64,000 bases of DNA from positions 27,833 to 91,832 of the forward strand of contig OENT01000619.1 of NCBI GenBank assembly GCA_900239685.1. The letters run 5' to 3'. Shown here piece after piece: positions 23,877 to 36,706 of this stretch. The number at the start of each line of letters is the position of its first letter. The stretch's first letter is position 1. The notes under the pieces were generated by a model. The model was not told the DNA's origin. It ran no database searches and saw only the letters and a list, made by a program, of their open reading frames with translations. The stretch comes from Rotaria macrura (lineage: Eukaryota; Rotifera; Eurotatoria; Philodinida; Philodinidae). The translations under genes and the position numbers were made by a program.

Positions 23877-24269
23877 ATGTGTCGATGGGGATGCTTTAAT
23901 TATGAATCCGTAAGGAGATCTGTGTTCATACTTCACTTTAGCTTTATTAATATTATACTGTATTTTACAGACATATATGTGTAAATTTTGTGGTACACGT
24001 TATTGTTCTGATTGTCTTCGTGGTGATTTCTATGGACTAATGAAAGCTCCTGATCATTGTCGTAAATGCAATCAAGTAAAATTATATTATTGATGTGTTC
24101 GGTTCATTCTATGTATGATTTGTTTTAGATGAAATGCCAAGGAAAACGTGTTGAAGTTGTTGTCTTTGCTCCTGGTACTGAACCGAAAGCACCGAAAAAA
24201 TCTGGTAAAGGGGACAAAGGATCGAGCAAAGGCAAAGCATCTGGAGGCAAAAAATCAAAAAAAAAATAA
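23877..24269 (+). CDS. Small Cys-rich zinc-binding protein with lysine-rich tail
   Basis: Three exons (23877-23909, 23971-24075, 24129-24269) with GT-AG introns of 61 and 53 bases encode 92 residues. Residues 1-50 hold paired cysteines: MCRWGC, then CKFCGTRYCSDC, then CRKCNQMKC. Spacing suggests two zinc sites in a FYVE- or zinc-ribbon-like knuckle. A short strand-like segment GKRVEVVVFAPG follows. The last 30 residues are Lys/Gly/Ser repeats ending KKSKKK, which could bind nucleic acid or acidic lipids. I do not recognise a named ortholog. Junction phases are all zero, so exon skipping would keep frame. A poly(A) signal AATAAA follows at about 24289. The ATG at 23877 is the first in frame and gives an N-terminus that already contributes zinc ligands. 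Confidence 0.75.
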
Positions 24270-24899
24270 ATGATTAATATAATACGGAAAAATAAAGACG
24301 GACAAAAGAAAATCATTTTGATGTTATGTCGTTCTTTTTATTTTGCATTTTTCATATTCAAATTTATAGGAAAACAGAGATCAACATACAGTGATATCAA
24401 ATCGCAGATAATCTATATGCATTTTCTGCCCATTTTCTCATTATAAAAAAATAAGAAGACAAGGCAATGTCTTCAAATCTGACTGTCAAATCAAAAAAGC
24501 ACATCACTTCGCTTCAGTGACAACCAGAATATTAATGAGAAACAAAGAAAAAAGAAGAAGATACAGATAGGAAGAGATAGAGAGACAGAAACAAATGTAA
24601 ATAGCACATAACATACTATCGGAATACGAACATTTACTTCAAATCAAAAAAGAAAAAAAAGAAAGAAATTCATCACTTCTTTTAGCTAAGTAATGATAGA
24701 CAACATCGAACAAAAAAAAATATGAATAGATATGTCTGATCTTGATTTATGCAAATTTTCCAAAGGCTTCTTCTAAAGTGACAGGGAAATATTACAATTC
24801 TATGTCATTCTTGTTTTTGTTCCTGTCGAGTTTCATAATCAATACTTACTACAGAAACAGAAGTGCTATTGGTGAACATTTACAAAATCAAGCAATCTA
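24270..24899. other. Intergenic, includes 3' and 5' UTRs
   Basis: AT-rich; carries a poly(A) signal of the preceding gene near 24289 and purine-rich runs near 24540-24590. The 5' UTR or first exon of the SLC6 gene probably lies here, since an acceptor-like site (TCATACAG) ends at 24938. Confidence 0.45.
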
Positions 24900-25013
24900 T
24901 TGATCATTCATTTTGGTTTTTGTCCGACAATCATACAGTCAGTTAACATCGGCGCAAGTGTCGCCAGTGCGCGGCCTGCTTGCGAGAATCGTCGTCGTTC
25001 AGCTCGTCTTTCA

Positions 25014-28000
25014 ATGAGTTCAACACCAACTGGTCGGCCATCAATGTCCTCAGTCACGAATAAGAAATCTTCTTCACCAAATAACAGTTCAACATTACCA
25101 TCACATACCAACACAAAACGTGCTACATCAATTGAAGGTATTGCTGATACGAGTGTGCCAACATTAAAAAAAGAATCATCGAGTGGTTTTAATTATCAAA
25201 GTTTAACTGAATCGACACCGTTGAGTGTACCGAAATCAAAATCAAAAACTAAAATTAAACCACCTGTACGTTCACATAGTTCAACAAATGCTGAGCTTAG
25301 CTATCATTTACATCAATTGAAAAATATTGGCAAACGAAAAACAACAAGTGGCGGTGATGATCGAAGTGATGACAATGAAGAACGTATGCAATTAACATCG
25401 TCAAATCTTAAAGTAGAATGCGATGATAATAAAACAGAAACATCAATACATAGACCCACGGAAGTTGAAAATATAGAACCTAGCGTGGAATCACAAAAAC
25501 CATCGAAAATAATTGCACTACCAAGAAATGTAGAGCGAGATTCGTGGGATCATAAAGTTGAGTTTCTACTTGCTGTTATTGGCTATGCAGTTGATTTGGG
25601 TAAGATTTCATGGTTTCTAGAATTTGAATGCTCATGTATGCGTTCTTTGAACTAAGGTAATGTTTGGCGTTTTCCAACGGCTGTTTACATGAATGGTGGT
25701 GGAGCCTTTTTCATACCATATTTTGTTCTTTTAATATTCGGTGGATTGCCTCTGTTCTAGTATGTTTGCTTTTTTGTTTTGTTTGTTCAAATCTAATTCA
25801 AAATTTTCATTGTATTATCTAGTATGGAACTTGCCCTGGGTCAATTTCATCGATCAGGCGTCTTTACCGTTTGGAATCATGCAAGTTTCTTCTTGTTTTT
25901 AAAACAGAATCTCGAATAGCTACATGTGTTAAAATGTATAGGATGTAATGTTAAGAAATCTCGTTTCATAGAACTTACCAAACAAACGTCATAGATAGAA
26001 TCGAGAAATCTGTTAGTAACTCGATATCACAGCTGCAAATAGAATGTCTGTCGGGTTAGTTGGAAAAACCCCTTGACTTCGAGTGCCATATTCCTATATC
26101 CGACAAACTCGATTCATCGAAGAGATCTAAACAATCAGATAGCCATCGATTTCAAAGACATCTCGGACATTCATTGTGTCTGTCTACTGTTGATTAGCGT
26201 ATATTATAGAGAATATCAAATAACACGTGGACTAAGAGCGAACACGAATAACTCGAAATGTGAGGATCCTTCCGAATGAAATGTCTTCGCCATCATTGAC
26301 AATGTTCCTATACGAGGGAAAACTGAAAAAATCAGAATGTTTCAACACTGATCGGAAAACACAGCATTGTGAGGATTTTACATCAATATTGTCGTATACT
26401 AATATATACGAAAGACTTTTCAATTATTTCTTTGTTATAGCATTAGATTTGAACACATTTAGTAAAGAAATCTGTTCAAAATACAATGATTTGTAATCTA
26501 ACGGTGTGATCCCACAAAAGATTGAATTAGATGTTTTTATTTCTTCTCTTAATTAGTTATCTGTTAACATATTGTATTGATCTATGGATTTTTAATTCTT
26601 AGATTTGTCCACTAGTGAAAGGTGTTGGTTGGGCAACAGTATTAATTAATTTCATGATGGCTATGTTCTACAACACGATCATCTCATGGGCTGTATTTTA
26701 TTTAGTTAAATCATTTAGCAGTATTGGCTCTGAATTACCATGGAAACGTTGCGATCATTCATGGAATACTGCATGTTGTGTAGCAGCTGATGTCACAGAA
26801 TATCAAACGAAGTTTAGAATGCATCAACTTTCACGACGAATATTTAATAAGACAGTCATGAATGCAACATCATTAATAACAAAACCAAGAGATAATTGTG
26901 TACGACTTATATATTCAACTGAAGAATATTTTTAGTAAATATTTCTAATCGTAGATTTGATTGTTTTCGTTTTTTTTAAATTTTTTGATAAGAAATAATA
27001 ATATGAATTGTTCTTTTTCAGTCGACGACTTCAAGAAGTAGATAAAGCCGATGGATTCAATAATCTAGGAAAAATTAAATGGGAACTTGCTGGCTACTTA
27101 TGCATCGTCTTCTTGGTTGTCTACTTTGCACTTTGGAAAGGAATCAAAAGTTCGGGAAAAGTAATTTATTGAAATGATATCTTATTTTGCATAGGTGCTT
27201 TCTTACGTTTTTGTTTGTTAGGCAGTATGGGTAACTGCTATTGCACCATACATTGTTCTATTCATATTATTAATACGTGGTATTACTCTATCAGGTTCAT
27301 CGATTGGAATTAAATATTATCTTCAGCCTAAAATGGAACTATTAAAAAGTCTTTCTGTAAAGCATCATATTATTTTAGTCAAACAATAATTTCACATGAT
27401 TTTCATTTATAGATTTGGAATGCCGCTGCGACACAAATCTTTTTTTCGCTTGGACCAGGTTTTGGTGTTCTTCTAGCTTTATCTTCTTATAATAAATTTC
27501 ATAATAATTGCTATCGGTAAATGAATGTCTTGACTGTTGTTGTTTCTTTCGTTAGACATTGACATATATTTCTTTTGTTCTAGAGATGCATTAGTCACTA
27601 GTACAATTAATTGTGCAACATCACTTCTAGCTGGCTTTGTCGTCTTTTCGACACTTGGTCATATGGCTAGCGTGTCCAATAAAACCATCGAACAGGTTAT
27701 TGAGGATAAAGGTAAATTGCCACGTTTTTGATATTGTGTGAAATTTCATTTGAAATCTCAGGTTCGGAACTTGTCTTTATTGTGTATCCACACACAATAG
27801 CATTGATGAGTTGGTCAAGATTATGGGCAATTTTATTCTTTTTCATGGTGATCACACTCGGCATTGATAGTACAGTAAGAACTTTGACTCCTAGTTAAGT
27901 TATTTGTTGATTAATACTCGAATGATGTAGTTCGGCGGTCTTGAATCAATCATTACTGGCTTATGTGATGAATTTCCGAATGTATTCGGACGTCATCGAG

Positions 28001-30176
28001 CTTTATTTGTACTCGGTGTTCTCATCATATGTTTTCTGGGTGCCTTACCAACGTGTACCTATGGTGGTGATTATATTGTCAATTTAATGAATGAAATAGC
28101 CGTTGCTCCTGCTATTCTCGTTGTTGTATTTCTTGAATGCATTGCTGTTTCATGGTTTTATGGTAAAATTTAATAGTCAGAATATGAATATTCATGTAAA
28201 CGAACTCGTCTTCTTTCGATTGAAAATTTAGGTGTCAATCGACTTGCAGATGACATCAAAGCGATGATTGGTACAAGACCATCGCTATTCTGGCGATCAA
28301 TTTGGTATATTATTAGTCCTGTATTTTTACTCGTAAGAAATTTTATTCAAAACATTGCTTTAAATGATCAGTGTATCGTGAAAAATCATTCATCAAGTCT
28401 TACATTTTACAGTAGGCGTCGGTGAAAAACCTAGAGCCTATCGTAAGAATCATTGCAGTATCTGTATAAAAATTAGGTATCAATACGGTCGAAAGGGTAT
28501 ATATGCTTTGTTCTTGTTAAAGCAACCTTATGATAATTGAGATCAGTGTTAGTTCTGTATATCTGACAATAGGTTTCCTCCGTACTCATAATATAATGTA
28601 GCTGATGAGTACCTTTTTCATAGAAGAACTATGACTAGAGATGCGCCGTGGTTGTTTCAACATTGTAATTGAAATTACAATGGAAAAAAATAATCCACGT
28701 TGGGACTATATATTATAGCAAAATATTCAATGATTTTACACGAACGATGCCATCAATGCATAATGAGAAAACCATTTGAATAAGATGACCCGAACTAGTG
28801 CGCGTGTTTATTGAAGTAAATAAAAAACATCGAGTATTGAATAAGTATTATTCTATGTAATACAAGTAAATACTGCAGTGCTTTTCTCTGAGAGAAAAAA
28901 AAGACAAATTAAAATCATTTGAAATAAAACTATTGTTCAAACAAAGAAATTAGGTATCCATATGAGAAGATACTTATATATGTATGTATCAATCATACTT
29001 AACTTCGGTTGAAAAAAAAGATAGAACGATGAAACAATGGATTACATTTTCATTCATTTCACCGTCTGAAAAGAATGTATCAACAAACTCATCGCTTGGG
29101 AATCAGGAATATGTGCATTTTGTAGACTGTCAAGTACTGACAATACTTTGAAAATAACTTGACTTCTACACTTGTTACTCTAGAAATAATGTAGATTTTT
29201 ATCTTGCTTATTCAATAATACAATGCGATGATTTTCCTTGCAGGAACAGTGAAAAAATTTACTTTTGATAGTTTCACTAGTTGAAACTTTATGCACATAT
29301 CAATAGGTCTCACTATGAACTTTTTTAGATCGAATATTTCATATCCTTAACTTCATTTTTACACTGAAAGAAGAACATAAAATGTGTTTTAGACAATGCT
29401 CAGTGTATACGACGAGTTGTTAGCATTCGTTGTATTTTCAAAACTATAAAAATATTGATAAATTTCATCATAAAATAGTATTGATAAGGCCTATTTTCAC
29501 AATTGAACTCTTTTCAGTGTTTGGAAGAAAAACCACGTTACTCTACTATTACTAGTTGTCTAGAATTAAAAATCGTATGAATAAAACTAGTCATTAATAG
29601 GTAACCATTACTTTTCACTGTTCCATCTTATCTGTATATTATAATTGACCTCTATCTAAAAGCAATCCTTCAGCTTTGTTCGACTCTTCTTCTTGCTTTC
29701 GAACTACTACTTCATCTTGTTTCTTGATTTTTAAATCTATGAATAGAATCGATACATGACTCAAAGACAGTCAAGTCTATTTTATTAACTCAATATGATT
29801 TTTTTTTGTAAATTGAACTATCCAATAGATGATATTCTATATTTCAATGAATAATTTACTGTTTGGTGATGTCCTCGTCAAAGGAATCAATTTACGAGAT
29901 TTACCAAAAAGTGTTCAAATATGGGCTTATATTATGGTGTTTGTTCCTATACTATGCATTCCAGCTTATGCTGTTCATAAATTGATAAGTACACCAGGAA
30001 AAAATTTTGACGAAGTAAATAAAACAATATCGAAGAAGCATGGTTTCCTTTTTTTGTTAAACATATCCATTTCTTCTATTTAGCGTCTTCAACGATCAAT
30101 GAAACCTATAGCATCACCAAATGAACGAAGTCATTCATGTGCCAATGGTGAACAAGATAAAATCGAAATTTTGTAG
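25014..30176 (+). CDS. Sodium- and chloride-dependent monoamine-type neurotransmitter transporter (SLC6 family)
   Basis: Thirteen exons: 25014-25599, 25657-25759, 25823-25880, 26603-26934, 27022-27160, 27222-27356, 27413-27516, 27584-27711, 27762-27874, 27931-28162, 28232-28332, 29829-30014, 30084-30176. This gives 769 residues. Twelve membrane helices are recognisable by homology to serotonin and dopamine transporters. Helix 1 reads [15 protein letters not shown]; Asp194 is the residue that binds the amine group in monoamine transporters, where amino-acid and GABA carriers have Gly. [20 protein letters not shown] (helix 6 and after) and the Cys pair with WNT in extracellular loop 2 are also present, as is a probable N-glycosylation site, NKTV. 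Substrate could be serotonin, dopamine, octopamine or similar. The Ser/Thr-rich N-terminal tail of about 185 residues is twice the usual length. Intron 3 has a GC donor (GCAAGT). The start is uncertain: the frame is open to an ATG at 24900, but an acceptor at 24938 suggests an upstream exon. Confidence 0.9.
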
Positions 30177-33100
30177 ATCATGATCTTTATGTAGCAAATC
30201 AAAAAAGAAAAAGCAAATCAATCCTATTGTTCACAATTGATTGGTAGCAGTGTTCTTAACTTCGTAACCGGCAGACTGATCTAGAATGAGTGTACTTTAC
30301 TGAACCTTTTATTGTTGTTTTGTATAAAAAACCAAATATTCATAATTTACTTTTAATTAATAAATATTTTACCTCCTTCGTAGTTCAGGACCACCTTGTC
30401 CACATATTCGACTTCCTCCTTAACTGTTTCGTTCAACTCAAGATACAGCAATGTGTTTATTTTCGGTAGCTTAGGATTTACCAAGATCTTGCTGATTTTC
30501 TACATAATCAATGCGATGATGAACATTGACGGATTAACGTTTTATACTCCATGCTTCAATTTTCTTAAAGATACTAGTTATTGTGTATTATAAACATGAG
30601 GAAGAGTATACTAACTGTTATATATACAAAGATAAATGTCAGAATGGATATTTTGTAGAACGAAAAAGAAATCTTAAAAAGATTACATACGTAATAGATT
30701 CGTAAGGTAGAAAAGGAAAAGATTTGTCTTTATTACACATCATTCGAAATGAGTTTTTATTGAATGTATAATCGATTAACAAACGACTCAACATGTAAAT
30801 ATGAATGTAAAATATTACATATTACTTTATAAAATAATATACTTATTGTATTTCATGACCATGAAGATTTACAAATTCAACGATGGCAAATCATTTTCTC
30901 TCAAATGCATCCTTTACTTTCTTGTTCTTCCAATTTATTCTGTTATATGAGAGACGATTATGTCAATATTGTGCTATTTGATATTTAATCGAAGTTTCTC
31001 GAATTATAATACAACTAACATTGTCAAGATTTTATAATATTTAATAGAACAACAAGTAGGAATACTTTGATTGAAATCATTCATAAAATAAAGTAAAATT
31101 GACTCAATCATCATCAAAATCATATAAATTCTCATTATATGAACAATAGGGAACATGCACAGTCTCTAGAAACAATATTCCAATAGGATTTCATTTAATC
31201 GGATAGGTCACTATAAAAACAAATAAACCAATTCGTCCTATTTCTATTAACACGGTCACATGTCTAAACAGGGAAATACATGAAAACCATATGATACATT
31301 TATCTCGCCAACGGAATGGAAACAATGTGTGATTGAATAAATATTGAAGTGTTATCTAGAGAATCGAATATTGTTCGATGGATTTTTTTATTTCTCATGA
31401 CATAGTTAAGATCTGTTTATATCCGTTCATGAGATCACTGTTTAGAACGAACTAATCATTCTTATCATAGAGAAAAATGACAAAGAAAGTCTCGATTATT
31501 GTAAAATTTTAAAATTAATAACAATCGTTTATGATTAATCTACAACATGAAATCTCTCATCTACTGCTTTCAACTGTGATTATTCATCAATACTGTCCTA
31601 GATCTCAAAATCAACACTATATATAAATAATACTGATTTTCCTCAAGTCTTTCATCGACAAGAAGTTTTTCAATAACAAATATAAAACGAAATAAAATTG
31701 CCGTTAAATAACTTTATCATAGGAAGTCCTATTCTATGATATTCACTATGAGAAAACCAAATTGTATAACTAAAACCTTTCAATATGTTCACGCAACTAA
31801 GGTGATACATTATTGAAGTATCGTCCAATAATATCAATTTTCTCTATGATTTTTAGAACACCTTCAATAAATATCAGTCATCGATATCACGTCAACGTGT
31901 AAATTTCATGTATGTTGATCTAATGTTACATTCATATCGTTAGTTTCAATGCCATCAGTTTGAGTTGTAAAGTCAAACTTTCGATGCAAAGCGCAGTTCT
32001 TAACGCATCTAAATAGGTAATGCATCAGCTTCGATGAATATAAAGTGTTTTATCTATGAAAAAAAATAATACGATACACCAATGAAAATTCGAAGAAGTC
32101 TTCCAACGATCCTAACACAGAGGCATAAAGCAAAAGTTTCACCTGACGATATCATTATCTTAGATCTTTTAAAAATAAAGCAGAGGCAAAAAAATGTCTT
32201 TGTACTCTCGCATTGTCGATGTCAAATCATTTTGGACATCACTATAAAAATTATTAACAGCAATTATGACCGAGATAAGTAAGGATGAAGTTCAACTAAT
32301 GTCATAGGAACTTGTCATTCCTTCAGTAGAATAATTCTCATCAATATAAGTATGTAAACATCACAAAAATGATATTCTCATTTCATGAGACATAAAACAA
32401 CAATAACAATTTTACATCGATCTATAATAAGATACACACATTGTACACTATTCAAAGGAAAATCATCTACTTCATAAGCTGTAAAATCTACATGTTCTAT
32501 GATAAATTATGATGCTCATCATACTTAGTAATCAACTTTTTCGAAGTAAATCGTCGTTTTTCACTTCTGTGAATCTAATCCAACAAGTAGAAACTATCTT
32601 ACTACATATTAATAATTTAATATTAACATAGGAAAATTTCAGAAGTCATTATTTAATGTAGTCATTAAAATCATATACAATGGAAATGAGAAATTTATTG
32701 TTTACAAACAATAAAACACTTCAAATAAATATTTTTCTTACGAGAGAATAATTTGTAACAATAGTTTATTTATAGTTTTCTTTTCATGTCTTTCATTCAA
32801 TTGATTCTTTCGTGATCTACACAAGATGCGTAACTAAATAGATGGTTCTCATAACCGATCGAATCTACGAATGATTTATTTATTTTCTGCATGTTTGCAA
32901 CGGTATTCCATGAAGAAAATAAATATCGATTAATATCAAACTGATAACTAAAAGAAATAGAGATTTGAACAAAGCATAGTTCTTGATGTTCACATTCTCA
33001 CTATCGAAAGTTTCATAGAATACTTGTTTTTTACGACATTTGGTACTGTTCTAGAAAACTTTATTGTCTTAAATTGAGTATGAAAACAAGATTTTGTAAG

Positions 33101-33966
33101 TTAGAAGACAACCACTTAATGCAATAGATTTAATGGAATGTTTTTGAAACGATACATTTAACAGAATGAATCGACCTTGTCTAATGCATCGTCGATTGAT
33201 TTTGCCATTGGCACAGATACAACGTCTAAGTACTGATATTTACTAATATGATTACATAATAGTGTTTCAATGTACTTATCCGACTCATTCAAACTGATAA
33301 GCTACTGAAGATCTACATTTACATAAATATCGAAGTGATTGATAAAATATCTGTCGATTTTCTTGGTTGTTGGTGATATCTACCAGTGATGTTAAATGAA
33401 TTTTTCATGTTCTCTGATGGCATAGAACTTGATTGAATACTTTTTCGCATTTAATAAATGACAGGATATCAATGATCAGATGGTGGGTTTGTTCTTTGTC
33501 CATGAAAATCTTGCGAAAATAAATTAAATTATGAAAAATACATCTATTTCATTCGTCTTATATCACATCCACACGAACACGTACTGTTCCAACACCATGG
33601 ATTGATGAAAATTTCATTGTTAACTAATCTTCGCAATAGTACAATAGAAAGTTGTAGCATTGCTATTTTACGAATTATACTTAAAATGATGCAACTTTGC
33701 ATGTAACACAAGCATGTCAGAGGTGACTATAAAAGTTCTGTTTTTGTGATACCTTTGAGTGTTTTTGTATTGTTAGAGAAAGTTTAATAAAAGAATATCA
33801 GAGAATATCCCATAGTATAACTATTAGTGATTGAAACGATGATATAGAAAATTGTTTTCTAGATATTTTTCACACTCATATACTCTACAAGTAAGTCAGT
33901 TTATAAAAGAAAACGCTTTACAAAACTATCACAAAAATAAACACACACCAATGAAAATATTGTATT
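30177..33966. other. Gene-poor stretch, no gene seen
   Basis: 3.8 kb of AT-rich sequence. A poly(A)-like AATAAA near 30359 may belong to the SLC6 gene. Short frames (30396-30593, 32082-32282) show no family features or splice context. I see no tRNA, repeat array or mobile element ends. Confidence 0.5.
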
Positions 33967-34513
33967 TTATTCAGGTATCAATACTAATCGTAATTCCAAT
34001 AGGTCCAGTAATCGTTGAAACTTATCCATAGTCATTTTAGTTTGATTATCAGCATTGGTTATGAAATCTTCAATAGATCGTCGATAATATTTGCTTAAAG
34101 ATTGCATCCGATCTTTTTTCCACGGTAAAAGTTTTCGTAGTTGTTCTCTCACATCATTCGGATTGTGAACATGAGAACTGGTTCGTATTTGAAAGTTATT
34201 CAGTGAACGTAATAGGAAAGATTTAACTGGATTATTATGTGGTGACCACAAAATAGCACTGGCAAGTAGAATACCAAGAATAACGACAAGAAACTGTTTA
34301 TTTAGAAGACAAGACCCGAAACTTTGAGTTTCATTGACCTATGAACAAAATAAAAATCAAATGAGTATAGCCATGAAAGATATTTTTTGCCTCTTTATGA
34401 TCATTCGATACGATGGTTTCTTGAATATCATCCGAGTTCTTGAAATACAAAAACAAAATAATGGCAACTCAAAAAATGAAGCATAGTTTTCTTTTTCTAC
34501 ACATTACATTCAT
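33967..34513 (-). CDS. Small single-pass membrane protein, unrecognised
   Basis: The main exon (34338-33967, 124 codons) is convincing. It encodes a hydrophobic helix (FLVVILGILLASAILW) followed by a polar, basic domain of about 100 residues with REQLRKLLPWKKDRMQSLSKYY-type helices, ending LELRLVLIPE. I extend it upstream by a 27-base exon (34438-34412, NSDDIQETI) and a two-codon first exon at 34513-34508 (ATG AAT before GTAATG). These keep frame but short exons are weakly supported. The product would be 134 residues with an acidic, Asn/Ser-rich N-terminus, and could be a type II membrane protein or a secreted protein with an uncleaved anchor. I do not recognise the family. Codon use matches neighbours. 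Confidence 0.5.
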
Positions 34514-35678
34514 TTGATCTAAAAACATGTGAAAATGAATGCTAACTGAACGTCTTCGCGATTTCAGTTCACTAATTTCTTTATCCGAGCTTCATTCTAG
34601 AATATATTCATTCTCTATTGATGTAGTTAAAGTGGTAGAAAATAAAAATCACAAGTCTGATCACGATAAACTACAATTATTATATGACATATTGATGTTT
34701 TTCATAATCTTAATGGCATCCTCGTCTGTTTTCCATGTTTCATAAGAATATTATTACAAAGTATTGACAAGTCTATGCCATAGAAATTTTACAAGTATTA
34801 CTCATGTTTTGTTTTTCTTACAAATAACCGTCAATCTTATCTCATAACTGCGTCATTCTTTCAATTAGCTGAAGTTTCAATGACTTTTTTTTTTCAGTTC
34901 TTTTGGACAAATATTGTTTACGTTGCGTTTGAGAACGAAACTATTGGTTGGAAACCATATCATAACATAGGTGTTTCTTACGTAGAATAAATATTTGAAG
35001 AGCTATGAAAATCTCATCACCTTATAATTTTAACAAAGAATAGTAAACAATAAATTTGTCACGCAGAGAAAGTAAGACCGATCAGTAAAAACATCTAGGA
35101 AGATGATCAGTAAAACTAAAATTTCTTTTTATTAAAAATGCGGAACAAACTGCCAATTTCACAGTTCCATTACGTAAATTTAATTTCTTTTTCTGATCTT
35201 GTAGGATATTTTTGAGATCTCAAAATATAAAAATTCGATAGATGTTATTCTAGTGTGTATGTATGAATCAACCAAAAAAGCATAGAAAGGAATAGTCGAT
35301 GTAAACATATTGTTGTTAATACATTTCTCAAGCCATAGAACATACAATGAAGATTTACACAAGTATAAATCTCCACCTTGTATTATTTTCAATTGTTTCT
35401 CATTGACTAAATCAATTTCTGTTGGTAGACTGCAAAACAAGTTTTAGTTATTCAATATTCTCTAGAGAATAATAACTCGTAAAGAAAACATATAATTTTT
35501 TTCTTTTCTTTCTGTCGACAAAACTATTTGTAGCTGCATAGCCTCTGGTTTTTCTTCCACATAGTTTATTTTAGTCGAATCGCTGATGTATCAAGATCTC
35601 AAATGTCGAAGAAAAACAAAACATCATTTTGAAATCAAATTTACTCATCTCTTTCGAAATTTATTTAGGGATAAAGGA
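34514..35678. other. Intergenic, possible remote exon
   Basis: AT-rich. On the minus strand near 35377-35431 there is an exon-like segment after a good acceptor (TTTTGCAG) that reads LPTEIDLVNEKQLKIIQGG, but I could not connect it in frame to the TPR gene upstream. Other frames here look random. Confidence 0.4.
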
Positions 35679-36706
35679 CTATTGAGTTGCAGAAATTCGA
35701 TACTTTTCTTGATGTCCATTTATAGTCTTGTTTTCAATTCGAAAATTATAGTAGTAACTTACATTACAATTTCTACTGTCGTCGAACAAAGCATCTGCTT
35801 TTAATTCTAATAAATCCTGATTAATCGAATTGATTGGTAACAAATATGAGTTGAAGAGATGATTTTCTTCAGATATTGTTTCATAAACAAGATCAGAGGG
35901 TGATAGTAGACGTAAGACATCATTATCATAAGTAACTTGTTTATCAGGCGTATGTAAAACTGAATAAGATCTTACAAGGGCATCGGTTACTTTTTTCGAC
36001 GAAAATCGAGGAGCATTATTTATATTGACTATCGATTGTGAAATATATCTCGGGGCATTGAATTTTTTCGTCGATGGAATACACAAATCCAACGCATTTG
36101 TCGACGTATTTATTACGCCAGTGAATGAATTTATTGAGGATGAAGGTTGACTATTTTTTTCTATAAAATTCACTGGTGTTGCTTGTGGTAAACTTTCATC
36201 GGACTTGCTAAGAGTTCTCGTATGTTGTCGATCGGAGAAAGAAGAAGAATTGAGAGAAACATCTGTACCACTATCACTATTCTTACGAGTATCATCCACG
36301 ATAATATGTTCATATAGAGCCAATCCCTTTTCGTACTCTCTCATTGCTTGTTTTAATTCGCCTTTGGCTTTGTAAACTGCAGCTATATTTAAATGACTGT
36401 CGGCTACGCTAAGTGTATCAGCAATGCGTTCAAATATCTCCATAGACTTGATATGATAACGAAGACTTGCATCATATTCACCTTTTTCGTTCGTAACATG
36501 CCCTAATTCAACGTAACATTTTGCCATTAAGCGATCTTCATCAAACATCTTCGAAATTTTCAGTATATACTTATTGATATTCTTATGTTTTCTTGAGCGA
36601 TCAATACTTGCAATCGTTGCACAACTGACTGTTCTATATTTTCAGTTGATCGAGCTTCGTACACATGTCAACAACTTCTTTTAATAGAAGAGGCATCATC
36701 AAGCAT
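35679..36706 (-). CDS. TPR-repeat protein with a Ser-rich tail
   Basis: The frame is open from about 36643 down to a stop at 35679. The N-terminal half holds two to three TPR units, for example CYVELGHVTNEKGEYDASLRY and SHLNIAAVYKAKGELKQAM, matching the 34-residue TPR pattern. The rest, from about VDDTRKNSDSG, is low-complexity, Ser/Asn-rich and poorly structured. TPRs bind partner peptides; no catalytic motif is seen and I cannot assign a partner. The 5' end is uncertain: the frame continues upstream of its first internal ATG at 36548 (reading DRSRKHKNINKYILKISK) to an acceptor near 36636. It may join a short first exon starting ATG at 36706 through an intron of about 45 bases with a weak GTTGAC or GTTGTT donor. 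A strong donor (AAT before GTAAGT, exon end 35763) would replace the last 28 residues if spliced. Two or three TPRs only is short for the family. Confidence 0.55.

Noticed and set aside
28333..29828. Search for a separate gene inside the longest SLC6 intron
   Set aside because: No frame or splice pattern could be supported on either strand; the SLC6 reading frame resumes in phase at 29829.
30396..30593. 65-codon plus-strand frame after the SLC6 gene
   Set aside because: No homology signal or splice sites; lies just past a probable poly(A) signal.
35180..35440. 86-codon minus-strand frame downstream of the TPR gene
   Set aside because: Part of it looks exon-like, but its ATG lies in front of an acceptor and no phase-consistent link to the upstream gene was found.
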